Assembly: GCA_004154925.1 (NCBI GenBank)
Contig: QJNS01000126.1
Coordinates: 1 to 64,000, forward strand
Reading direction: 5' to 3'
Origin: Monosporascus cannonballus
Taxonomy: Eukaryota > Ascomycota > Sordariomycetes > Xylariales
DNA: 64,000 nt
Shown in pieces: positions 1-10,704 of this stretch. Made by a program: the position numbers and the translations under genes. The notes below the pieces were generated by a model, which saw only the letters and a program-made list of their open reading frames with translations, had not been told where the DNA came from and searched no databases. How positions within the stretch are numbered: the stretch's first letter is position 1; each line of letters begins with the position of its first letter.

Positions 1-85
1 TTAATTTTTTTAATTTTTTTAATTTTTTTAATTTTTTTAATTTTTTTAATTTTTTTAATTTTTTTAATTTTTTTAAATTTTTTAA
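1..85. repeat. 9-base AT tandem repeat
   Basis: The unit AATTTTTTT repeats with an exact 9-base period from about position 3 to 74, then loses phase over the next few units. It is a low-complexity array at the edge of the AT-rich tract. It is not a telomere, since no TTAGGG units are present. Confidence 0.9.
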
Positions 86-1450
86 TTTTTTTTAATTTTT
101 TTAATTTTTTATATGTGTTTAATTTCGTTTATTTTTTTAATTTCTTTTTGATTTTTTTGAAATGTCTTTAAATTTTTTAATTCTTTTTTTATTTTTTATT
201 TTTATTTTTTTTCTTTTTGCTTAATCTTTCACTTTTTTATATATTTAACTAATATTTCTTAGATGCTTAGTTATAAGCTTAAACCTAACCTATATTCTAA
301 TTCGGTATTCTTACATGCGAAACATTTTGCCCGAATAATTATTAACGTAATTGTGGAACATGCTGAACGGAAAACGCCTTTGTTAAAGCATAAAAATTAT
401 AATATTTTCGCCAAGTAACGCCAATCGGTAAATCAATTAATACGTAAATTAATACGTATATTTGGTATTAAATTAATTTATAATACCAGTTATATTATGT
501 TTACATTTATTTAGTTAAACATTTATAAAAACCTTTATAAATTTTATGTTATAAGGCCAAATAAAACTTTTATTATTTGCGTAATAAGAATTTAATACTC
601 GAAATTAAGCTGGATATCTTTAATTTTATCCGGAACGAAAAAATTAATAATATTTAAATTACCCTTATTTTTTATTATCTTTGCCATTTTGCCGATATTC
701 GTCTTTGGATAATAGATAACGAAAAAAAGCTCCTAATTAATCTTATTAAAATTTAATTTTTCGATCTTACAATTTGGAAAAAGTTATTTCTCTAAATAAT
801 AGACAAATTTAAATTACGTTTCCGGTTTTATAAACTTCGATAAGCTAATTACTTATTCATTTTATTAACGTATTAATTTTTATATTAATATCTTTTTTTT
901 ACTTTAATTCGAAATATAAATTTCGTCGCTTTAATTATTTTTCAAAAATGCTTTCGTATTTTTAACCTACGGTTATCGTAATATTTAAAAAAGTAATTTT
1001 TTTGTTATAATACTTACAAACTTTATAAATCTTAATCGTTTTTTCCCGGCCCGGCTTGGCTTTAGAATAATGCTATAACGCGATAATTCGAAAACCCGTT
1101 TTTCGTTCGGCTTTTAGAGGAAAAGTAAAGTTGGCGATAGCATTAATATATATCTCAAAGATTTTTCCGATTGCCCTTAAAGTATTCGTAAATAACTTTT
1201 TTTCAAACGTACATTCTTTTGGTTTAGAAAATATAATAAATTAAATAATTTAACCAAATTAAATAATTCGCAATTAATTTTGTTTAATTTATAAGATAAG
1301 ATAATTATTACGCAAATTAATACGTATTTAATAATAATTTTACTTTTAAAATAAATAGGATTTTTAGTTCGTTATGTTCTAATACTATCATAATTTTTAC
1401 TTAATGGGTACTCGTAGATAGTTAGCTCGTAGATGGGTAATCGTGAATAT
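86..1450. repeat. AT-rich, RIP-like relic
   Basis: This tract is overwhelmingly A and T, rich in TA steps, and has no open frame of useful length. The composition changes sharply near 1450 to ordinary mixed sequence. In Pezizomycotina such blocks usually arise when repeat-induced point mutation converts CpA to TpA in duplicated transposons, so the tract is probably a dead transposon. Its family cannot be read. The boundary at 1480-1550 contains several interleaved GGGTA and TACCC words (for example around 1515-1530) that may be the original element end or a small local repeat. Confidence 0.75.
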
Positions 1451-3295
1451 TTTTGAAAAAAATTGCCAAGACTACCCACGGTTACCCACCCACGGTCGTG
1501 GGTAGTCCGTGGGTACCCATTGGGTACCCATTGCAAACCCTAATACACGATGCCGAAGAGCGAGTGTTCGGACGACTGGTATCGTTTAGTATGCGGGGAC
1601 TAAATTGGTACTCCTTGCGGTTTATGAGACGGCCAGAGAAAGGCACGATACAGCTGTGCCGTCGGGCACGAGGATCAATACAAAGTCACATAATGAGCGG
1701 AGCGAGTATCCTGTTACGGCACAGAAGAACAAGAGTCTAGCCATTACACCACTAAAAGTGGAACGTTGTCAGGTCGAGCCCTGACCGCCTTGTTCTGCCC
1801 TATATACCTACCAGGTGCCACTTGGGACTGTGGCATACCCTCTGTAACGGGCTGCCTGTCGGTACGGTAATTTTATCCAGCGAAGGAAGTATCGAACGAT
1901 ACTGGGTATTACCGGCCAAGACGTCCGACGGTCGATGCTAGGCTTTGATCCATGGGTCAACCCAACTCGTTTGTGCAGGGCCCTCGTGTATTAGATGGCA
2001 TCGGCATGGAGCACCGAAGACGGCTGACTCATAGCCCATAACTATTAAGGTTTTCAACGTAAAGAAGTCGCGGTTCCACCTAGAAGACGTATCAGCGATC
2101 AATGCCTGGCAGATAGGTGGTGGTTTCGCCCAAGAATAACGAAATCCGTCTCTGAGCAACGCCTAGCTCCCTGGTGATATCCGTACGGAGAGAGCTCGGT
2201 CTTATATCAATCATGACCTCGATCATCCGTGCCGATCATCCGGCCACCAAACATGGCAAGACTTTCGGTATCCTTCAAGAACTTGGTCCGGATACCGAGG
2301 GCCTACTATTTATTCGGTGTGCGGATGTCCATGAGGGGCATAATAATGTTGTATAACGAGTAGTTATTTCGCCACTGAGAACATCATGGTGGTTCTGGAT
2401 CTGCGCAAGCAATCAGATGCCGATACCCGTCTTATAACGTATGTACATCCGGCCTGATACTTGTTGCACGAGCGATCAAAATCCGTCCTAATAAATACCC
2501 AGGGCCCTAGATAAGTACCTAGTCTATACTAGTACAATGTTATAAATCTCTGTGAAGGTAGTTTTATACACATTATTGACATTGCATTAGATACATTTCC
2601 CGAATAAGAGTGGTCGACGTTTAAGTACCTAATTGAAGGGGGTGGCGAACGGGTGATCGACCTTCCCTTTTACTGCGCAGATCAACCCCCATAGTGGACT
2701 TGTAATCCACATTGTCGCAGCCTATTAGGGTGCTGGTTTCAGCCAAACCAGGGCATGCGTAGTTTTGTGCACTTGTTTCCCGCTTTGCTCCGGTATAAAC
2801 GAAAGTGGTAGACGGGTATTACCCCAAGATATGCTGCCCAACGTTAGGAAGAAAGCATGACATCACATACTTAACCACCTAGGTAGACTACTAGCCATAC
2901 GGCTAACTCTCAGAGCACGGTACATAAATTACACTTTGAAAGTCAAGAAGTTGTTTCTCATTATGCTCGATTATCATAAATCCATCCGAGGCAAACCTGT
3001 TCCCCACGACATGTCCCTCATGACACCCCTTTTATCCGAGGGCTGCCACAATAGTCGATACAAATCAGAGTGAGACACCTAGCCCTCATTGTGATTGTCA
3101 GCCCCGCCTCATCTCTGGCGGATGACCGAAACATCACCACGCTTAGTCAGAGGAAGATCCATGGAAGCCGTGGCCGTGGATCACCAAGTGCTTCTACGCT
3201 TTGTCTTTCCGAGGTGACACTCGACGATGAAATACGTCGATGTTACTTGGAGAGCCCCGAGGATGGAATGTGATAGCCCGAACGAACATTAGCGC
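1451..3295. other. Gene-poor interval, nothing recognised
   Basis: The longest open frames are under about 75 residues on either strand, none looks like a protein family, and no splice-linked frame was found. The stretch lies between the AT-rich relic and the 3' end of the bZIP gene. Confidence 0.5.
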
Positions 3296-4144
3296 TCAAG
3301 GACGCAAATTCCTAGCACTTTCGGCAATGTAGTGCTGGATGAGTTCGCAGTCGCAGTTGCCGTGGTTCAGGATCTCATTCCTCAGGCCGAGGACTTCCTC
3401 CTTGAGATGGTTGAGGTGGGCGTTGAGGTACCTGTTCTGCTGGGCGAGGTCTCGTTCTTGCTGCTGCAACTCCTCGACATTCTGCCTGTTCTTCTGGCGG
3501 CACTTGTGGGCGGCGATGCGATTCCTCTCACGGTGGGTAAGGGCTCTACCAACCCCAGCAGGTTGCCTAGGTTCTGCGCCTTGGAACGGCCATACCACTT
3601 CCTTTGTCTCGACAGCCCCTTGAGACCTTTTTAGCGAGGGAAGCGTCCCCGGTTCGCGGGGGTAGCTGACATCTGTAGGCGATGAGGTGGACGGCTGGTG
3701 TACCAGGGACGGAGGGTTCGTTGCACTGGCTCCAGCAAAGCTATCGGGGCCTACGGTGCTGGTATTGAACTGGTGACAAGTTGTCGTTAGCGTTCCTGGT
3801 CGGTTGAAAGCTGGCTAGATGAGGGCGCCGATGGCGCCCGAGTCGTCGAAGGGCACGGGGTACGCGTGGTATCTCACTGTGTGTGACAGTCCAGGGAAGT
3901 ACAGTTCGTCTCGCAGGGCATCCTCTAGCGCTTGGCTCCCGTTTTCAGCCCACGCAATTGGTTCATCGAACCGATCTGCGGACGTAGCCGAGGCTACTAC
4001 TACGAAGGAGTTGTCGGGCTCTTTCAATGGGTTGAAATGCGATTCGTCGGCCTGCCACACGGCTATTTCTGAAGGGGTCGCTAACGTTGGAGCTTCTCCA
4101 CGCTCATAGAGATCTTCTAGATCCTCTTGGCTTGGAGAGCACAT
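3296..4144 (-). CDS. bZIP transcription factor
   Basis: A DNA-binding transcription factor with a C-terminal basic leucine zipper, expected in the nucleus. Two exons are inferred: 4144-3878 and 3769-3296. The 108-base intron (donor GTGAGA, branch GCTAACG, acceptor CAG) has phase 0 and removes a TAG at 3815. The product is 246 residues. The basic region shows the N-x7-R signature (Asn172, Arg180, within NRIAAHKCR), followed by heptad Leu and Asn positions to about residue 215, then a short Cys-containing tail (HGNCDCELIQHYI). This tail resembles the region after the zipper in fungal Atf1-type proteins, but the rest is much shorter than Atf1 and is acidic, then Ser/Pro-rich. The family call is secure; the subfamily and regulated genes are not. 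The second exon alone has no ATG before the basic region, which supports the spliced model. Confidence 0.85.
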
Positions 4145-4894
4145 TGTTCCAAGCGACTCGGTTTTCCCCAGCCATTAGTTAGTTACGTGTGGAGCTGACT
4201 TATTAGTACCTTGCCTCTCTGCTCGTTCACTCGTTTGTCGGGCGGACAGTCATTAGTCGCAATACCAAAGCCACCTGTTGCTGTTGCGATGCGGAGTCAA
4301 CCCAATGGTGCTGCTCGAATAATACGGAGGAAAAGCCCGGTTCTCCTATTACATACTATGACGTTATTTATGTATCAAACGGTTTGCCGTCTTGGTGACT
4401 CAGGTCATTCAATATGTGTGTGATGATGAACACTGAGCCACCCTTTACTTTGGCGAGCAGAGACCTGGTAGGTATTCACAATCATACCTCGGATCAGCAG
4501 TAAGTCGAGCTAATGCGCTATGACCAACTAGACTTGTCAATGGACCCGTCTTCGTAAGGCTGGAGGCATTTTCTCATTTTCGATTAGGAATTGTATCGTC
4601 CAGGGGAGATAGGACTTGGCGCACTTTAGCATTGATACCCACATACCTATCTCCGCAGCTACAGTTGCATACAAATTCTTGCTGACAGAGGGACTTGTCT
4701 TTCCTTTCCAGGAGAGAGCGTAGGCGAGGACGAGCAATGCGAATGGTAAGCTGTATGATTTCTCTCTCACCTGAGTCCAATGCGCTGGTCATAGACTCAC
4801 CCTTTATACCTGGGGAGTAGTGGCACAGTAAGAATACTAGAAGTTAAATACAGGCAGCATACAAACGGCGAGCCGGTCTACGCACTTACCAGAC
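4145..4894. other. Intergenic, bZIP upstream side
   Basis: This lies upstream of the bZIP start and leads up to an inverted-repeat element. Only short overlapping open frames are present, and no family resemblance was seen. Confidence 0.5.
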
Positions 4895-5234
4895 TACAGT
4901 ACGCAGGGGTATTGAATGTTAGTTTCTCCACTCGACCCAACATTTGCCTTATGAAGTTAGAATGTCGAATCCCAGAGAGTTGATATGGGGAAATATATCA
5001 TAAATTCATCGCCACTTCAATACCATAATATCAACATGAAGTAAGCCCTTCATTACAAGTTATTCCTTCCCATTTAATGCGAATTCAAAAGGCTGCTATA
5101 ACAGTAATAAGAACAGCAAACGAATGAATAATGCTACTTTTCATACAAATTATATAAGGATTAACATTCTCGCCAATTCCAGTATCTTGTAGGCCTGGTG
5201 GCGAAACTAACATTATATACCCCTGCGTATTGTG
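4895..5234. mobile_element. MITE copy A with ~45-base TIRs
   Basis: This is a 340-base non-coding element whose ends are inverted repeats of each other over about 45 bases with roughly four of five positions matching. The left end reads CAGTACGCAGGGGTATT followed by GTTAGTTTC, and the reverse complement of the right end reads CAATACGCAGGGGTATA followed by GTTAGTTTC. The left end is preceded by TA, suggesting TA target duplication as in Tc1/mariner-type elements; the right side reads TG and may have mutated. Several mismatches are C/T or G/A, as expected from RIP or deamination. A second copy with the same terminal sequence lies at 49267-49532. No transposase is encoded, so the element would be non-autonomous. 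Confidence 0.8.
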
Positions 5235-6099
5235 CGTACTGATAACCAATCATATGGCAGCACCTTTTCGGGTTCTTGACCGTCGCTATCAGTTGATATG
5301 ATTCGCTAACGCCACATATTTTGGGTCTCCTGTTGACCTACAACGAGATGTGATATATGTGAAAGGGTCTACTGACATTACCTATCTTCCTTAGTTCATT
5401 GGTCTGCGCCGGATAAGGTTTTGATAGGAAATCTAATCTTCAAGTTTGCTTTAACATGTGATTGTAGTCATGAGATGGAAGCTAGGGGGGAATGTACAAA
5501 GTAGAAACGTATATCTTGTGGATAGTCACCTCTGTAATAACACTGTGACCCGAGCGTTTATTCGCTACATGCCGTAATCCTACGTGCGACCGCCTGGGAG
5601 AGTGGCGTCGGGGTATACTCTCACAAGATCTGGGAAGTGGTCGAAGCCTTGCTATACTTCAAGGTCTGAATTAGGCAACTTGAGAAACCACCGGTTGCGG
5701 AGGCCTGGATATCAGCATTAATTATATCTGAGAATAAGAAGTGGATCTGGGTAACGGTCTAGATCATCTAAGGGCGCGCTCGCTAGACCTTCGCGGCCAC
5801 GGGGCATGTGGCCTTTCACCACTTGGAGGTTAAAGTTCGACCGGAACATCAACAGAACGACACCGCTTGCCCATATACCGGAGCGATTCACACTGTATAA
5901 ATGGTGACTTTGGTCGTCGTGACAGATAAATTTTACGCAATGCATCCCGTGCCGCCAATGCCCCAAATAGTCAGCTTAGGGCAGCAAATGAGGGCGCGGC
6001 AGACGGCAGCGAAAACGCCCTAACGCTACTGCTAGTAACGCCGAGAACTCTTTAGCCGTTGGCATATCTAACTAGGCGATTGGTTGAACACCTTTAGCT
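5235..6099. other. Intergenic, nothing recognised
   Basis: No open frame here resembles a known protein. The longest is about 80 residues on the minus strand with no recognisable motif. Confidence 0.5.
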
Positions 6100-6366
6100 C
6101 TATCGTGGGTATCTGGGCGAGGATATTATCTCACAAGTGTTACGGTGCGGGTTGGACTGACACTGGAAGCATTGGCGAAACAGGTAGGTGCTGTCGCTCG
6201 TATAGGACCGCTTAGAATCCAAGCCAAGGACTAGGAATTCTGTCCCCCTTTTGGGACATGATGCATTTAGTGTAGTGATCCAGGTGTCGCCGTGCGAACA
6301 GGGTTTCCTTCTCGGTGACTCTTGCTGTTGTTGCTTCTGGTATTCAGCGTATGATATAAACTCCAT
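6100..6366 (-). CDS. Small hypothetical protein with paired Cys
   Basis: An intact 88-residue ORF with an ATG start and no close neighbour on its strand. It has a Gln run near the N terminus (residues 11-14), then a Cys-His pair (CSHGDTW at about 23), a single Cys near 37 and a CFQC pair near 70. This spacing could bind a metal, but no known zinc fold is matched with confidence. No signal peptide or membrane segment is evident. It could equally be a chance ORF; the balanced composition and the Cys/His spacing are the only arguments for it. It lies about 170 bases beyond the 3' end of SEC18 on the same strand. Confidence 0.3.
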   Translation of the reverse strand: MEFISYAEYQKQQQQESPRRKPCSHGDTWITTLNASCPKRGTEFLVLGLDSKRSYTSDSTYLFRQCFQCQSNPHRNTCEIISSPRYPR

Positions 6367-6540
6367 ATCATGAGGTAATGGCCGTTACGACACAGTTGCC
6401 ACTCCAACGCCACTAATACTTGGTATATGCGCACCGTAACTAGTATATGAGTAACGCTCTGCGCAATGTGCGTCAGACACGACGTGCGTGCTTGAACTCC
6501 GCGGTCTAAGAAATGAGTCTATGATGCTACATTACATTTT

Positions 6541-9090
6541 TCAAAGCCCACCCGGGTTCCTCGTCGCGATAATCTCGCTGATCTCCGCCGCCAGGGTGGT
6601 AGCAAGGGGCTGATCCCTCCGCACCAGGGCCGTCTCTACGGCCGAGAATATAGCCTTGACCCCTATACCGACGTTCTCCGACCCCGTGATGGACCGCAGT
6701 TCATCGATTACCGCGTCGACGTCCGCCGGGTCGTCGAATTTCCCGGTAGCGGACAGGAGGGCATGCAACTCTCTGAGGTCCTTCACGGCTGGTACCGCGA
6801 TTTCTCTTTCGAATTCGAGAGCCCCATGCTGATCCAACATCGAGCGCTGGCTGGTCGTCGCAACTATGAGGAGGCGTCGCCCCTAAACATAATTAGCCAT
6901 GTGTAACTATGAAAAGAAGCGTTGCCAACATACCTTCGGGGGGCTAGTTTGGAGCACGGAGCTCAGATACTGCACTACGGCGTTGGAGAATCGAGGTCCA
7001 ATCGGGTTCCAGTCGATGATCGTCTCAATCCTGTCAAGAATTATGATACTAAGGGGTGATTTGTAGGCGTCCGCGAAGGTACGGCGTAGGTATTCAAGCT
7101 TAGCGCCCTCGTTTGTTCCTACGTCGATTGGCCGCACGAGCTTGACGAATGGGAACTCGGACTTCAATCCTATTTCGGCGGCGAGAGCCGTCTTTCCGGC
7201 GCCACGAGGTCCGTGGACCAGAACAGAAAATAGAGGAGCATTTGATGGCGTCCGGACCTGCTCGACGAAGCTGAGGCCATTGGTGAGAATCGACTCGATA
7301 TGAGGCGAATAGTGCACGATACCGTAAGGCGCTGCGCTTTCGAGTTCCTCTTCAGATATTCCGAAGGCCGGTTTTACGTCCTCTAACGCCATCATCAGGT
7401 CATCTCTAGTCAGCATCACGTCCTCCGGGTTTCCCATGACACCGGTGACGTCGCCCAACTTTGTATGCCGGGTGAATGCATATGAGAGCGCAGCCTTAAC
7501 GAGACCGTTAAGCTCAGCACCCGAGTAGTTCTTTGTCAAGCGGGCCAGCTCGTTCAAGTCGATGTCTTTAGCTAACCTGTTAGCCTTCCTGATTTTTGCG
7601 GTATGGATATTGAGAATCTGGAGCCTGCCGTGCTCGTCAGGCAGAGAGATCTCCATGTGCACTTCAAGGCGTCCCGGTCTAAGGAGAGCATCATCAATCA
7701 GATCCTTCCGGTTAGTCATGCCGATGAGAAGAATATTGTTCAGCGCTTCCACGCCATCGAGTTTGGTGAGTAGCTGGTTGACGATGCTGTCACCTACACC
7801 CGTGCCTCCCCCGGCGCCGCTGCCTCTCTGCTTGCAAACGGCATCTAATTCGTCGAAGATGATGATGTGCAGACCGCTGTCTTCGCCCACCTCCTTGTAT
7901 TCCTTTTCGGCGTCTGCGAACATCTTTCGGACGTTCTCCTCTGAGGCACCCACGTACTTGTTCAGGATTTCGGGGCCGTTGATGATTTTCGGCTCCCGTG
8001 CATTAAGCATCTTCCCTATTTGTCGAGCAATTAGGGTCTTGCCTGTTCCCGGGGGGCCGTAAAGAAGGATCCCCTTCACATGGGAGATCCCCATCTCCGC
8101 AACCAAGCCCGGGGGGAAGACCCGCGACGCGAAAGCACGCCGGAAGATAGTGCTGAACTCTTCATCCAGACCACCGATTCCCATGTCGGCGAATTTGAAG
8201 TCGGGGCGCAGAATGGCATTGGCAGCAGGTCGTTTCCGTGAGCCCTTTAGTTTCACCGGGGGAACGGGGAAGAAATTTAGAAGAGTCTTCGTGTTTTCCT
8301 GGTTGCTGACCAAGCCTCTCTGCAAAGGATCGCTGCTTGGTTCTCCTGACTTTTCCATCCGGGGATCGAGCACCTGAACTGTCTTGACTCTGTACTTAAA
8401 ATAGTACGAGGAGTATGAAAGCATGCCCTGTTGACCGGGGGCGAGGATCTGATGGTGGAATCGGGATAGGAAGACGTTCTCTAGGCCATCCTGGTCTAAT
8501 GGAGCAACTACCGACGTAGGCTTGGAAGCAAATTCGAGTTCGATATCCACACTGGCCAAAGGAGACTTCGGCCCATCGTACATCTGTGCCGGGAAGTAAT
8601 CTTCAGGTCTCATGGGTCGGTCACTAACTTGACACCACGTTCGCTGGGCCTTGTTCATGCGAATTTCTCCAGAGGGCACATCCGGCGCGGGTTGAGCAGT
8701 AACCACAACACCTCCCTGCAAACCCAGCAACAAGTATAGATATTCACCTGGGCGGCGAGGGAAGTCCTGCTCCGACACATAACATATGTTGCTATCTTGA
8801 TCCTTGTTCTTCTCGACATGGAGCGTTGCTTGACCACCTGGAGCTTGACCGGCGTATGCGCCCGACTTAGGATATCCAGGTGGTGGGGCTTCTTGCCGAT
8901 ACGCCTCTCTTCCAGTATTAGGCGGTGGGGAGTCATAATATCTCGAGTTATCGTACTGCGGCTGACGCGGATCGTCTCGAGACGGCCGCGGGGGGACGGG
9001 AGAGTAGCCTCCCGGGCGCCCTGGCTGAACCTGCCGACCAGGCAAAGGTCTCCGATTTCCTCCCCCGAAGAGGGCCTCTCGATGATCCAT
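6541..9090 (-). CDS. SEC18: Vesicle-fusion AAA ATPase Sec18/NSF
   Basis: The N-ethylmaleimide-sensitive factor that uses ATP to take apart cis-SNARE complexes with alpha-SNAP, acting throughout secretion and vacuole fusion. Two exons, 9090-6934 and 6882-6541, are joined by a 51-base intron (AAG|GTATGT, TTTAG acceptor, phase 0) and give 832 residues, close to the usual fungal length plus a long N-terminal tail. Residues 1-88 are a Gly/Pro/Arg-rich tail. The N domain follows at about 89-290. D1 has Walker A GPPGTGKT at 345-352, Walker B with Asp413-Glu414, and the MTNRKD and RPGR motifs near 458-475. D2 has Walker A GPRGAGKT at 627-634 and a Walker B that ends Asp686-Arg687 instead of Asp-Glu, fitting the largely structural D2 of this family. 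A small downstream ATG would lose the Gly-rich tail, so the start is slightly uncertain. Confidence 0.95.
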
Positions 9091-10704
9091 ACTGATTGCT
9101 GTAATATAAGCACGGGAAAGACTGCTGGGATAGATTAAGTGAAAGAGATTCCAGCGAGAAAGGTTCCTGTGGCGGAAAGAGAGATCGCAGCACTTCGTAT
9201 GTGTGAAACTGGAAAGGACAGATTATCAGTGTGGGGGCTACGTCCAGCGGAGGCTTCGAGGGGCAATAACTTACCTCCTGGCTGTAGTCAACGACGGCAG
9301 TCGTCTGAGGACAAGGAACAGAGAGTCGCAAAGAATCAGTAGAAGCGCCAACGAATATACATATACGACGCAGAAAATCTAACTAGATGTCTCGTTTGTA
9401 AAGCACGAGGTCTAAGTCGGCAGTCGTGTATTGGATGGATGGAGGGTCCGCGGCCCACTGAGGTTGAGGCTGCTCTCTGTGCACAGTAGGCTGCGTCACA
9501 GGTTGGTCCCTTCACGGTTAGTTGTCTTGGATGGGTGTCGGACTAAGCCAAATCTAGTGCTAGCGTAAGGGTGTTGGTGGGGGGGCATGTGACTTTGCAG
9601 ACTGCAAACTGGCAACTGCGAATTGCGTATATTGCATAATATGTACTATGCCTACAAGTCCGAGCGTGATTCTCGTTACTGATATGTTGTGTGGTAGATG
9701 ATATTGCTAGTAGGCGAAGGATGAAGGAGAGCATGGATATTATAAAAGCATTATAGCACATCATCCGTTTTATGTTAATAACCAGTCTAGTATAAGTACG
9801 AAGATATGTGCCCACTTTAGCTTCAACAAGCTACATACAACTTTGATACGACAGATAGGCCTACTTGCCTAACAGGACCGGCTGTTCTTCTGCGGGACCC
9901 GGATCAGCCTTGTCAGGTTGGTCGGCTTCCGCGTTTCCTCCATTGACCTTGGGCGGAACATTGTGGAGGGTGATGTGCCTCTATCCGACAGCCATGGAGG
10001 GAACTGGGAAGATTTTAGGCAACTTGTAAATAGTCGTTGCGGAGGCGCGAACGGCGACAGAATCGAAGAGCTTTCGATCGCTCAAGACGTTCCCTTGCAT
10101 TATCAGCTGCAGTTGCCGCGGTGCGTTGTTTACAGGACCCTATTTACATCTCCCTAGGGAGCTATAGTGATTGACTCATGGAGGAAGTTTCTTAAGATAG
10201 AGCACTACGTACATAGGAAGGAATTATACCGTATACTAATTGCCACCGAATTCACAAGCGGACATGAGGGTCAGATGAATTCCAAGATTCAGCGGACGGT
10301 CGCACATCCAACCATTATGCACCTGTATAGTTCACTTAACCCTATATCTGGATATAGGGACCTTTGTTAAATTCGAAATGGTTACGATAATTTATAACCT
10401 GCAAAACTCTCAATATTCAGAAAGTCAGGTCGAAATATCAAGACGCTATATATTAAGCCGTACATTTATAACCGGGGCGGGGGCAGGGGCAGGGGGGGGT
10501 TTGCGATTTTGTCACCCCTTTTTACCCCCAAATGCGACGACAGTATATACAAGAGGAAACACGGTATTCATACTGTATGACACCCCACCATCGCCTCCAA
10601 GCAAGCGTTGCACTATTGCCATCTTCAAGAACCACGGAGCCACAAACCATCAAGCTCTCCCACAAAGCCCACCATCCTGGCGTTCCAGGACAAAGATTAT
10701 TATT
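9091..10704. promoter_or_regulatory. Divergent intergenic region SEC18 / LENG1-like
   Basis: This 1.6 kb interval lies between two divergently transcribed housekeeping genes and must contain both promoters. A G-rich run of repeated GGGGC/GGGGCA words sits at 10474-10500, about 200 bases before the LENG1-like start, followed by C-rich sequence at 10515-10535. No gene was recognised inside. The frames at 9918-10370 have no family resemblance. Confidence 0.45.

Noticed and set aside
2694..2710. Anticodon-arm-like stem-loop (GTGGA-CTTGTAA-TCCAC), as in tRNA-Thr(UGU)
   Set aside because: No D arm, no T arm with TTCGA, and no pairing acceptor stem at the right distances. It is a chance hairpin or a tiny relic at most.
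7562..8062. 166-residue plus-strand open frame
   Set aside because: It is the complement of the SEC18 D1 ATPase coding region, a shadow frame.
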